This document shows positions 46,443 to 58,100 of a stretch of DNA of 64,000 nucleotides, in pieces. Position 1 is the first letter of the stretch; every line of letters starts with the position of its first letter. The stretch covers positions 81,101,141 to 81,165,140 of the forward strand of contig NC_079487.1 in the NCBI RefSeq assembly GCF_020520425.1, written 5' to 3'. The position numbers were made by a program, and so were the translations under genes. Origin of the DNA: Spinacia oleracea (Eukaryota > Streptophyta > Magnoliopsida > Caryophyllales > Amaranthaceae). The notes under the pieces are model-generated. The model made no database searches, was not told the DNA's origin, and saw nothing but the letters and a program-made list of their open reading frames with translations.

Positions 46443-47030
46443 TCTCTATTAATATAAGTGAATATGTGAGATTATTTTAGTGAATTCACTTTTGGTATTC
46501 CCTTTAGATTACTAAAATATCCTCCACAATTATAGAATAGAGAATATAATGGTAACATACCCAATAGGAAAAGCCCAAAGAAACATTTTAATCAATCTAG
46601 CCTCTTAAATAAATTCTTACCATTTTAATCAATCTGTTTATATGAGTTCGACTCTATCTAACTTATATGTTTTTTTATATTCGCACGCGTCGCATATATA
46701 TTATATTTTTTACATATTATTTCAAGTTTAAATCTCTATTATACAAGTGAAAATGTGAGGTTATTTTAGTAAATCCACTTTTGGTGTCCCTCTTGGATTA
46801 CTATAATACCCTCCACACTTATAGAATGGAGAATATAATGACAACCTACCCAATAGGAAAAGCCCAAAGAAGCATTTTAATCAATCTAGCCCTTTAAATA
46901 AATTCTTACCATTTTAATCAAATTGTTTATATGTGTTCGGCTCTATTTTTATATGTTTTTTATATTTGCACGCATCGCATCGCATTTATATTATATTTTT
47001 TACATGTTATTTCAGGTTTAAACGTAATAA
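46443..47030. repeat. Twofold tandem duplication, ~290-bp unit
   Basis: The unit starting ATCTCTATTA...GTGA.TATGTGAG occurs at about 46443 and again at about 46733. Both copies contain CCCAATAGGAAAAGCCCAAAG and end in a GCACGC.TCGCATATATATTATATTTTTTACAT-like segment. Substitutions are scattered. A CGCGTGCATATAAGACTAG/T sequence follows at about 47052-47071 and resembles a Helitron end. Confidence 0.7.
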
Positions 47031-47147
47031 CACAAATATGTTTCTTATATGCGCATGCATCGCGTGCATATAAGACTAGTATATATATAGCCCCTTAAAT
47101 AAATCAATCTAGCCCTTTATATAAAGGAGGTATATTTGTTGAATTGT

Positions 47148-47665
47148 TAGAGCGACGCATAGGATATCTAATGATTTCGGCCAATGTAAAATAAGATTTC
47201 TAATTTATTTTTGAATTAAAAAAATTGAGTGCCACGTAGATAATTAATTAGGTGCCACATAGATATTTTAATTAATTAATTACTGATATATACAACTCAA
47301 TCCAAAATCAAACACTCTAATAAATTTAAAGAAAATCTAAAATAAAATTCATCCAGATCAAACAACAATCTAAATTAAAATTCAATCCAAAATCAAACAC
47401 TAATTAAATAATAGAGCGCTATGTAGGAAATCTAATGGTTTCGGCCAATGAAAAATAAGATTTTCAAAATTATTTTTAAATTAAAAAAAGTCGGGTGCCA
47501 CGTAGATAAATAATTAGGTGCCACGTAGATATTTTTATTAATTAATTACTAATATTACGCATGTACAACTTCATCCAAAAACAAACATTCTGATAATTAA
47601 AAAATAAATATAAAATGAAATTCGAACCAAAATCAAAAACTATTCTGATATAATATATAAAATAT
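47148..47665. repeat. Twofold tandem duplication, ~262-bp unit
   Basis: The two copies begin AGAGCG(A/C)..AT(A/G)TAGGA.ATCTAATG(A/G)TTTCGGCC at about 47150 and 47411. They share GGTGCCACGTAGATA twice each and TTAATTAATTACT. No coding content. Confidence 0.65.
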
Positions 47666-47714
47666 AGCAGTTGGTATATATAAGAATTTTATTTTAACTT
47701 AACAATTTAATAGA

Positions 47715-47744
47715 ATTTGTGCATCACACGGGCTAAAATCTAGT
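47715..47744 (+). mobile_element. Helitron-type 3' terminus
   Basis: TTGTGCATCACACGGGCTAA and AATCTAG then T matches a common plant Helitron 3' end (short hairpin, CTAG, insertion before T), with a decayed stem. The two duplicated blocks to the left could be its internal repeats; the 5' end was not found. Confidence 0.45.
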
Positions 47745-47789
47745 TTTATCATTAAAACAGACACTATTTGAGAACACAATGTAATAATA

Positions 47790-47848
47790 TTGTTGTTGTT
47801 ATTGTTATTGTTGTTGTTGTTGTTGTTGTTGCTGTTGCTGCTGCTGCT
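47790..47848. repeat. TTG/CTG trinucleotide microsatellite
   Basis: About 59 bp of TTG triplets with a few ATT interruptions, turning to CTG triplets at the right end. It is the kind of locus that varies in length between individuals. Confidence 0.9.
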
Positions 47849-48108
47849 TTAAAAAGTAATCTAACATTTGTCTTATCTTCCAAAAATAGTATTATTTTTT
47901 ATTAGTTCGGGATTAATCCAAACTTTGAAGGATATCTTCCCAAACAGTATTTGACTTGTTGATAAACCACCTTTTCTTTCTCTCTCCTTCTCCCATGGCA
48001 GACTCTCTCCTCCTCTACCACCCCCGCACCGTTATGGAAAAAAGTTACCTGCTACTAAGGTTTTAGATAGAATGTACTGTTTTGGAAACACTACTAGAAA
48101 AATGACAT

Positions 48109-48590
48109 TTAACGACGAACAATTTCGTCGTTAAAAGCCTTAATTTTCGTCGTTAAAACCTTTAACGACGGCCATGATGTTCGTTGTAACAGGTTCCGTC
48201 GTTATTGGCTTTAACGACGATGTTCGTCGTTAATAATTAATCTTTCTTAACGACGAATTACTGTTTCGTCGTTAAGTATTAACGACGGATTATCGGTTCG
48301 TCGTTAACAATTAACGACAGATTATTGTTTCGTCGTTAACTTTTAACGATGAAATCATAATTCGTCGTTAAAAATTAACGACGAAGTTAGAACTTCATCG
48401 TTAAAAGTTAACGACGAAACAATAATCCGTCGTTAATGCTTAACAACGAAACTGTATTTCGTCGTTAAATGCTTATTCACTATGATCAATTAAACAATAA
48501 CAACCAACATATCCCTTGTAAAATGTCCTTTCCAACGGGCCAAAAATTTGAATTTTGGCAATAACGACCAACTATTCTGTCGTTAATATT
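48109..48590. repeat. Left subterminal palindrome array of the CACTA element
   Basis: At least a dozen TTAACGACGAA / TTCGTCGTTAA motifs alternate in both orientations, most forming inverted pairs separated by about 5-10 bp (for example TTAACGACGAATTACTG then TTCGTCGTTAA). In En/Spm, subterminal repeats of this kind bind the element's regulatory transposase; that role is assumed here. Confidence 0.85.
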
Positions 48591-50044
48591 GCAATCATAA
48601 TAATACTATTTGCGCTTTTCAAAGCACCTACATTTTCCCTATCCAACAATATAAATAACTATAAATCAATTAAACAAATTAAAATTTCATTACTCAAAAT
48701 ATTTTTGACAATAGAATTTCAAGTTATGTTAAATCAAAAATCACATCCCTTGTCTTTAAATTCTAAAAAAGCTAAAAGATAAGTATTCTTGTTCAATCTA
48801 AAAGAACAAAATAAAAATCTAACTAGTTGAAGTATTCTGTCTTGGAGTGCCATCTTTTGAAAAGCGTTGTAAGAACACTTCTTTAAATGCATTAAGCTCT
48901 TCTTCAACTGAACTCATGCGACTCTTAAGTGCATTGTTTTCTTCTTGTACCGTATCCACGCGATTGGTAAGAACATGATTTTGTTTGTTTGCCTCATTCA
49001 ACTTAGATTGAAGTTCCACCCTACTAGGTTGTGGTCTTGATAATTCTTTAAGTGTTATTCCTCCTCCAAAACCCAAAACCGATCACGAGACTTCGACTTA
49101 AACACCTTTTGTGCTACCTATATAAAGAATCAAAAAAGTTAAATATCATGGCATGGGAAAGTAAAAATAAAACCAAAAAACATATAAATGAAGAAAAAGT
49201 ACCTGTACATGGGAAAGTGTTGGTTCTTCTTCCATTATTTTCTGAATTTCCTCCTACAACACATGTAACCATCTCAATTAGTATCATACACGGGTGGCTC
49301 TAATTAAAGGCCAATTGTCAAAGTTCTAATCTACTAGTTAAATTTCAAGATCCAACAATATTTTGTTTTGACATATCCAACAAATCCCGCACCCCAACAG
49401 GGCACCTCTCACTTTTTCTAATTCGTATATTTTCATTCAAAAGCTGTAAAAAACATGGAAAAGAAACTTCAAGAAATCACATATTCATGGAAAAGCCGGC
49501 TGCAGTTTGCTGTATTATATTCAGATTGTTAACAAGCAAAGTATAGGGTAATTTGAATTTTGAGTGTTGGTTTGGCTTGGTCTGATATGTTCGGCTGCCT
49601 TGTTTCAGCTCGGGTGTATTTTCTAAGTTCTTGCAGTTCTATGGGAATCGAAACACTCACCCTTTAGTCCTCTCCCCTTCGAGTGGTGGCGAGTCTGGTG
49701 ACTCACTAGACCACTGGTGATTCCCAAAGTTGTGTCACCCTATCATAAGCCTCTTATATACCTGCCTTTTATTGGGGCTCGATATAGGTGTAGGTTTGTA
49801 GGAGGATGGAGGCTTGTGCTCTAGGTTACTCTATGAGTCTATGACCTTTGATTATGTGCTTTCTGTGAAGTTGGTATCCTGCAAACCTAATAGGGTATCC
49901 AGAAAAGACTAAGCATTACAATGCCAGGTTCTTTTAATTTAGTTCATTACTTTTGATGAGTATGAGTGACAAAATTTAGGGTCATTATTTACCAACCTGT
50001 TCTTATAAGTTGTCTCGTTGTATAACAAAACAAAAATTTACCGG

Positions 50045-50806
50045 GCAACACGAAAGAATGAAGAAGCTGCCAAGAATGCAATGCAGCTTATATCCAAAGC
50101 TCAGCTCTTGGACGAAGCCAACGACGTTGTGAAAAAGCAAGATATTGAAATTCAGGAACTCGGAAATGTCCTTCACGGAAAACAACAAGAGATGGAAGAA
50201 TTGTTATGTACGCAACAGCTTGAAGGAGAGAAGTTAAAGGCTGCGGAGACCAAGTTGGAGAAACAGACAATGGAGTGGTTGCAAGCACAGGAAGACCTCA
50301 AAAAGCTTGGTGAGGAGGCATCCAAGCACGTAGATGAGAGCAAGGAAACTATGAAAGATTTTCGGAGAGTTATAAGGCTTCTTGCTGATGTGAGATCTGA
50401 GTTGGTCTCATCCCAAAAGTCATGGGTTACCTCAAAACAGAAAATGGAGGAACAAGAGTTGGTTCTTGAGAAGCAACAGCTGAAACTAGATGATCAACAT
50501 GAAACAATTGTGTCTTACATGAGTAGTCTCAAAAGTGCCCAACTAGAAATAGAAAGTGAAAGAGGAAAGCTTAGAGTTGCAGAGGCTCTGAATAAGGAAT
50601 TTGAGCTTGATCTATCATTGAAGAGGGGTCTATTGCAGAATCTACTGGGGGAATTGGATGAGGAGAAGTGTTGTTTGCAAAAAGTAACCAGTGAAGTGTC
50701 TACTCTTCGAGAGGAGCTGAATATGAAGAGTAGTGAATTTGAAGAAAACAACAATCTTTTGGAAGTGAAGGAAAAAGAATTGGTAGAAGGCAGCATTGTT
50801 AGATAA
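50045..50806 (+). pseudogene. Captured fragment of a host coiled-coil gene inside the CACTA element
   Basis: An open frame of over 250 codons on the strand opposite the transposases. The translation is one long coiled coil: EEAAKNAMQLISKAQLLDEA, then KKQDIEIQELGNVLHGKQQE, DFRRVIRLLADVRSELVSSQ, SYMSSLKSAQLEIESERGKL and NNNLLEVKEKELVEGSIVR, ending at TAA 50804-50806. From memory the wording strongly resembles the middle of plant MRC/PII1-type (myosin-resembling chloroplast, starch initiation) proteins. N-terminal transit region and C-terminal part are missing, so it is a partial copy. There is no nearby start context; the first in-frame ATG is 50081. It lies within an intron of the second transposase gene. 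Confidence 0.7.
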
Positions 50807-51064
50807 TTACAATTCTCTTCAAGAAATACAGTACCTTATTCAATATTATACTCCAACAATAGTATATAAATGATTGCTAACCCACTATAATAACAGTTTT
50901 ATGTAAACCACATTCAATATTGATCAGGAATACCTTTAAAGCATCGCCAGTGAATATATAGCTTAAGGCTTTCATAACTACTCATTCCATTTAGCTCATG
51001 CTATTTTGATACAAAATTTTCAGTTATAATGTTGTAGCATGTAATCCACTAACCAGTCTACGCA

Positions 51065-51142
51065 ATATATCTAACTATTAGCAGTTTGCAAAGCTTGGAA
51101 ATCAATAATCACATTATATCTAACTATTAGCAGTTTGCAAAG
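51065..51142. repeat. Short direct repeat, ~49-bp spacing
   Basis: ATATCTAACTATTAGCAGTT followed by TGCAAAG occurs at about 51066 and 51115. It is a small tandem duplication in CACTA intron DNA. Confidence 0.8.
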
Positions 51143-52739
51143 TTTATTCTAGTGAAAACGTAGTTTATTTCACCATAAACCTAACATAGGTGAGAAAAGA
51201 CATACGTATTTTTGTGTCGTTTCTGCATTTGGGAGGTTAGTGCCTTTCTTGCGAGTTGCGTGGAATACATCTACCAAAGTTGGTTTTTTCCCCTTATTCG
51301 CTCCCTTCCACAAAATAACAAAGCACCAATAGTCAAATATACTTTATCCACATATATCTCAAAAAACACAAAATAATACTTTAATTATCTTTCTCACCAA
51401 TTCATCCTAAATGATTTGTCTAGTAGGCTTGCTCCCTATTCGATGCATTAGCTCTTTTGCATAACTGCGCCTATTTTCAAAGTTCCTTGCACTCCTTTCC
51501 TGTAATTTATTTAAGTATTATCATCATTGCATATATAAGAAAAAAAGCATATCATGTAGTTAAGTGAATTTACCTTAAACTTTTCGTCAGAATAAACCTC
51601 CTTTATAAGCCACTTCCAATCCTTATCGTCAAGTCCACTAGGTGGCTCACCTTTGTATGCAGCTTCTAAGGTGATTCCCTTTTTATTTCATTAGTGAAGA
51701 CATCCTAATGTAAAAGAAGTTTCATCATCATCATCATCAGTAAAGAAACAAAAGAACAAGAAGAAGAAATTTGTGCAATCTGTATCCAAATCTGCAAAAC
51801 CTCCAAAACCTGAATCAGTTGGTGTGTTCATATTTGTGGAATGCAAAACCTTTCACGAAAAATAAGCTCTAATTTATCAGAAATTAAGTTAGTTTAGCAA
51901 AAATAAGTTCAGTGCAGTATAAAGTATAAACCATTTGAAATAACAATCTCTGATAACTGTTAAGTCACTGCACTCAGTTCATCACAGGCAGCTTCCACAG
52001 AAACTTAGTCAGTTAGCTTATTCCACATCACCAGAGTAATAGGTCGAGTATACAGAAGTAGGTTGTTAGCTTGGTATAATGTGATTTGCGTAGAAGCTAA
52101 TTAGGAAGAAGATTAATATTTGTCTACATTTGCATTGGGTTCAGAATTGGACTTCCAAATTCAAACCCGCATGACTTTTGGCTTGAATAAACAGTCTAAT
52201 TAAAAGCTCTGAGCTAATATTGTTTCTTCACAGACAACACACACCTCTCTCAATTCTCTAATGTACCAAAGTGTCAATCTTCCCGTCAGACATCATTGCA
52301 TTAGCAGTGTTACTCCCGACAAACAGGTAGCCTAGGGTACTACTGGGCACACGTGGGGAGTGCAAGAATAAACAACGAAAACATAGACATGCAAGGGGAA
52401 AGGTGAGGTACTGGCTATTCAAGTAAAACTTCAGATCAACTTTGTTATTAGCATTTTTGTTATTTATGGGTACATAAGGCACAAAAAAACAGATAATCAG
52501 TTTAAACACATTTGAAAAAAATACTATTGTAGAAGTACCAGGCTTCACTATATTGAAAATTAGTACAAGTGTAGCCTCTTTACATATGTTATTTAGCTGA
52601 GGAAGTGAGAAAGCTTAGGGGAATATTCGAGAGAAAGAACTGCTAGTTGGGTGGAGGTAGACAGGAGGGGGAGTTTGGTGACTTTGATGGCATGGAGTAA
52701 AGATCAGAATGAAAAAGGAGGTCTTACTTATTAAAGACA

Positions 52740-52868
52740 AGAACCTTAACGCCAGTGACTCAGATAGGTGAAAAAACAGAACAGAAAGAGAGAAGAGAGA
52801 ACTAGTGAAAACACAAGAACCTTAACGCCATTAACTCAGATAGGTGAAAAAACAGAACAGAGAGAGAG
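52740..52868. repeat. ~52-bp direct repeat
   Basis: AGAACCTTAACGCCA and the following ACTCAGATAGGTGAAAAAAC appear at about 52740-52791 and again at about 52815-52866. No gene overlaps it. Confidence 0.8.
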
Positions 52869-55157
52869 GGTTTAGACGTATTTTAGATTTACCTAATTGC
52901 TAGAATTAGGGTTTCGTATTTAAGGTTCATGCATACTACTCAAAGTTTCTGAGTTTTTAGGTTAGTTTTTTGGGAAAAATAAAACAAAAAGAAAAGGTAG
53001 TTGTTTCCCCAAGTGCATATCTAATACGGAGTAGGTAGTTTATGTCAAAAAATATCCAACTAACCATGACTAGTTCACCAGTCGCAAAGGCTTTTGAACC
53101 TGCTTTAAATACAAGAAAATTCTTTGTACCATATCTTTTTGTCCACCAAAAATAAGCACAAAGCAACGCCGAAGTCATAGAGTAAGATCTAGAAAACTAC
53201 AAGTCATATCCAGTAACAAATGTCCTTCAACAAGTACTGTAACTGAAAAATTATAAAATTTATTCAAATGTTTAGAAACTTTGACAGGCTAACTGTAACT
53301 AAATGAATTTTTGGTATCTCTAGGTCTATGAATGGATGAGTAACAGAATAGAAAGGTTCAGAATAACCAGCAGTGACACAACTATCCAAATAGGACAAGT
53401 GATATAAATACTCTCAGTCGCTAACAAAAGATTTGACACCACTCTAGGCCAACAAGTTAAGAACAGTAATTCACATGATTTATAAGCAGGTCCAAACTGA
53501 AAGTTACATGTCTAATTACATTCTTACCGTGACGGCACTCCACATGTGTTCCTTTTCTTTATCTCCAATATCATCCCATTTGCGCACTCTCACCGGGCAA
53601 ATGTTTGTATCTCGCACTATAATCCCCAAATGCCGTGCAAATACTTTATGATTCGTTCCAACAGCTCTATTGTTGTAGAATGTAATTTCCAACTTCTCAT
53701 CGGGTTTAAGCTTGGCAATTTCCTTGCATTTGTTTCTTCCCCTCTTTTTCTGATTCACGTTCTTCACAGTGGAAGAAGAGCCAACACCTTCAACAAAAAC
53801 AAATAATCAATAAAAGTATTAAGTATATAGGATAATCAAGGAAATTTTAAAAAGATAAACCATTACCGTTCACATCTTCTTGAATTGTTTGAGATATCTC
53901 TATCTCATTGACATGTTCCTTTTCAATTCTGTCTTCACAAGCCTCGTTATCATGGTTATCAAAGTTCTCGTTTCCATTTTGAATGTGCATATCCTCATCT
54001 TCTGATGAAAGCTCATCATCCATGTTTTCCTCATGAACTGGCTCAGGTGATAACTGCCAGTCTTCTACGTTATTACTTGTGGCAGAGGGGTAAGTAAATA
54101 ATGGATCGAAGGAAGCTCCATCTACGTTAACATCAGAATCATCCCCAGTATGAAGCCCTTTGGAATTATTCTTTTGACCTTGAATGGGCTTTAATACCTG
54201 ACTGCCTACTGCAGTGGACGATTTAGTCCCAACTCCAATTCCTACTAAAGAAGTGGTTGTAGCTTGTCTTTTGAAAGTATACATATCTGCTAACCTTTGT
54301 CCACGTCCCCTAGCCAACAATTGAGGTGGTACATAGCTCCTTTTAGATCCCGGCAAAGAAGCTTTATGTGTTGGCTGAATCGTTTTCTCATTTAGACGAA
54401 CTACTTCCTCCTTTGAACGAACCATTTTCCCTGCAATAAGTGAATACAATTTCAAGTATTCATAAACAATATTTATTATCTCAATAGAATGATAAATAAA
54501 CCTAGTAATGTATAAAGGAAATGACTAATCGAGTATCTTACCGCTAACATTCTGCATTATGTGCACGAACAGGAAGAATATCACTCTGCATGAACAGGAA
54601 GAATATCAGAAAGTGCAAGTCTGTACGAACAGCACTCACAACACACATTAAAAAAAAGAAAAGAACATGGAGAAATGATCTAAAGGTATATCAATGTGAG
54701 CATGCATTACAGTTGTGTGAGCATGAATTGTTGTCCCTTCTTAACTATACTTTGCTGAAAACAACTATGTAACCAAACTAGAAAACCTCAGTTATGATAT
54801 TATACAAACCTCTAACATTTGAAATATCATATCAAATGTGCAAATGGAGCAAGGTACCAAGGAAAATCAGAATGCAGTAAGTACCACCAAGCAAAAAACA
54901 TGACTATTTAGAAATGAGCATCAAAGTAACAATAAATATAGCAATAAGAGCCATAATAACAACAACCAGTTGAACAAAGTAGTAGCCAATCTTAAATGTC
55001 AAAAAAATCGGAAACTATGAAATCAAAAAAATAAGAATTAAAGAAAAAGTTTAAAATAAATCCTATAAGAAAATCCTAAAAGAAAAAATTAATAATTGCA
55101 CTATTATAAAAGAAAATCCTAAAAGAAAATCTTTAAAGAAAAAAATAAGTAATTGCA

Positions 55158-58100
55158 CTATTCTGTTCTTAGCCTCTTCATGGATCCTTGCTCTCCACTT
55201 ATTATATCATCGGTCACAAAAATTGGATCCACGCCATCCCTACTTCTACAAACTTCAGCACTAGCGCTTGTCAAAGAGGATGGTACGTATGTAGGTTTGA
55301 ATAATTCACCGTGCTGATACGCATCACCTTCCTCATTATCATCAATTTCATCATAGTTGCGCGGTTGAGTCTTTGAAACGAGCTTCCAACCCTTATTTAG
55401 GTTGTCAACGGCATAAAAAGCTTGTGTGGCTTGACTAGCCAAAATAAATGGTTCATTAGTTTTTAATTGCTTATTGCAATTAACACTAACAACTCCATAT
55501 TCATCAACTTTTACTCCCTTTACCTTATCATAAACATCCCACCATTTGCAACGGAATAACACAACTCGGTTTCGCCCAAGATACTGGATCTCTATTATAT
55601 CTGTTACTACTCCATAATAATCAATGTTCTCATCTCCATCCCCTGTGTTTCCTATAACAACCACCCCACTGTTTTGTGTACTCAAAGACATTTCACGACT
55701 TTCTATGTGAAACCTATATCCATTAACAATATAACCGGTAAAAGAAGTAACATATCGTGTTGGCCCACGTGATAATGCAAGCAAATTTTCCATTTCCATG
55801 CTTTTATTATTCTCATATAACCGCGCAACCTACCAAAAAGAAATATTTAAGAATTAATTTATTAATTTATAAAGACAGTTCAGTTTTGTTCGTTCAGAAC
55901 TGATCAGTTCTGTTCTAATCAGATCACAACTAATCAGAACTGTCCTGTTCTGTTCTGAACAGTTCTGATCAGATCAGAACAGTTCAGTTCTTGATTAGTT
56001 CAGTTCTGTTCGTTCATAACTTATCAGTTCTGTTTTGATCATATCAGAACTAATCAGAACTGTTATGTTCTGTTCTGAACAGTTCTGATCAGATCAGAAC
56101 AATTCAGTTCTTGATTAGTTCAATTCTGTTCGTTCAGAACTGATCAGTTCTGTTCTAATCAGATCAGGACTAATCAGAACTGTTCTGTTCTGTTTTGAAC
56201 AGTTCTGATCAGAACAGAACAGTTCAGTTCTTGATTAGTTCAGTTCTGTTCGTTCAGAACTTATCAGTTCTGTTCTGATCAGATCAGAACTAATCAGAAC
56301 TGTTCTGTTCTGTTCTGAACAGTTCTGATCAGATCAGAACAGTTCAGTTCTTGATTAGTTCAGTTCTGTTCGTTCAGAACTTATCAGTTCTGTTCTAATC
56401 AGATCAAGACTAATCAGAACTGTTCTGTTCTGTTCTAAAAAGTTCTGATCAGATCAGAATAGTTCAGTTCTTGTACAGTTCAGTACTTACTTCCATCTTG
56501 AACCAACTTTTAAAGTTTTTGCACCATTCCTCTTCAGAGATTCCAGGATTCGTCAATGCTTGTATTTCAGAATACTCTCTGTGAATAATATTAATAAAAA
56601 TTCATTTGAAGTGACAAACTTTATAAAAAAAAGAAAAGGAAGTTATTAAGAAAAGTGAAATTAACTTAATAAAACTCGTTCTCTTACCTAAGAAAAAGCT
56701 GAACCTCATCACAATTCTTCAAAATATAAATGTGAGCGTCATCCAATTCCCCCTTCTCAAGATCTCTAACACTTGCAGCCCCTAGGCTTCGACCAGAATG
56801 ACTAAAAATAGGCAGGGTATCATCATGACCTTGGCTATTTTCATAATTTCGATCAAGTCGATTAAATCGGGTCTCTATACTCTGCATATACCTAGAACAA
56901 CGATTCATGCACTCTTCTGCTACATAGCCCTCCGCAATCGAAGCCTCCGGATGAGCCCTATTCCTTATGTAAGACTTCAGCTTATACATGTATTGTTCTG
57001 TTGGATACATCCATCTGAACTGAACTGGCCCTCCCATTATAGCTTCGTTAGCTAAGTGGATAGGTAAATGCATCATCACATCAAAGAAGGAAGGAGGAAA
57101 AACCTTCTCCAATTTGCAGAGTTATAGGAATTTGGGACTCTAGTTGCTTCAAATCATCCACATTAAGTACTTTCGCACATAATAAAGTAAAGAACAATGA
57201 CAACTCAATTAATGCTTCACGTACAAGTGGAGTGAGAAGACCACGTATTGCTAAAGGAAGAAGATGCTCAAGTATTACATGACAATCGTGGCTCTTCAAA
57301 CCCGAAATCTTAGCTTCCTTCGAGTTTACACAATAAGATATATTTGATGAAAAACCATCAGGGACTTTTAGCTCTTTCAAAAAGTTACAGAATGTTTGTT
57401 TTTCGGAGGAGGAATATGGAGCTGGAGGCATCTTCCATTTGTCCCCTACTTTGATAGGGTGCAATGTAGGCCGCAACCCCAAATCTTTCAAGTCATGACG
57501 TGATTTTAAAGTGTCTTTTGTCTTCCCTTGAATATTCATTATTGTCCCAAGAACACTATCACATATGTTCTTCTCAATGTGCATCACGTCTAAATTGTGT
57601 CGTAAGAGATTAGTCTTCCAGTATGGAAGTTCAAAGAAAATACTTTTCTTATTCCCATTGTCCCCCCTAACTTCATGAGATATTTTTGTCTTCACACTTG
57701 GATCCTTAGACAATATAATGTTCTCGAGATCCTTAAGTTCATTAAGAATATCATCTATTGAAGAAGGTTGTGGAGGTCCTTCACGCTCGACTGTTCCATC
57801 AAATAATTTCTTATCCTTTCTCCATCTATGATTCATTGGCAAATAGCAGCGATGACGCATATAGCATTCCTTACCTCCGTGAGGTAGCCTCATTGACCGA
57901 GTATCCCTAAGACAACAAGGGCATGCTAGATACCCCTTAGTGCTCCAACCAGATAACATCGCATAGGCTGGAAAATCATTAATGGTCCACATTAAAGCTG
58001 CACGTAGCTGAAAATGACGTTGCGTTGCTGCATCAAAGGTCTCCACACCAACTTCCCACAGATCTTTCAATTCCTCAATTAGAGGCTGCAAATATACGTC

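Larger units (their letters stand above)
48819..54425 (-). pseudogene. CACTA second transposase gene (PF03004-like), multi-exon, broken
   Basis: Exon pieces on the minus strand: an acidic N-terminal exon from ATG 54425 (MVRSKEEVVRLNEK, Asp/Glu-rich to about 53868); 53790-53525 with GRNKCKEIAKLKPDEKLEITFYNNRAVGTNH and WDDIGD; 51682-51590 with YKGEPPSGLDDKDWKWL; about 51500-51420 with ERSARNFENRRSYAKELMHR; about 51310-51190 with KKPTLVDVFHATRKKGTNLP; and a C-terminal exon ending TAG at 48819 with a coiled coil (LQSKLNEANKQNHVL). The order fits plant transposase Ptta/En/Spm (PF03004). An in-frame stop in the 51.4-kb piece and a 1-base shift near 49080 argue that it is not functional. Exon borders are approximate. 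Confidence 0.72.

Noticed and set aside
48555-48782. Small ORF at the left CACTA end
   Set aside because: AT-rich, hydrophobic by composition, overlapping the subterminal array; no gene context.
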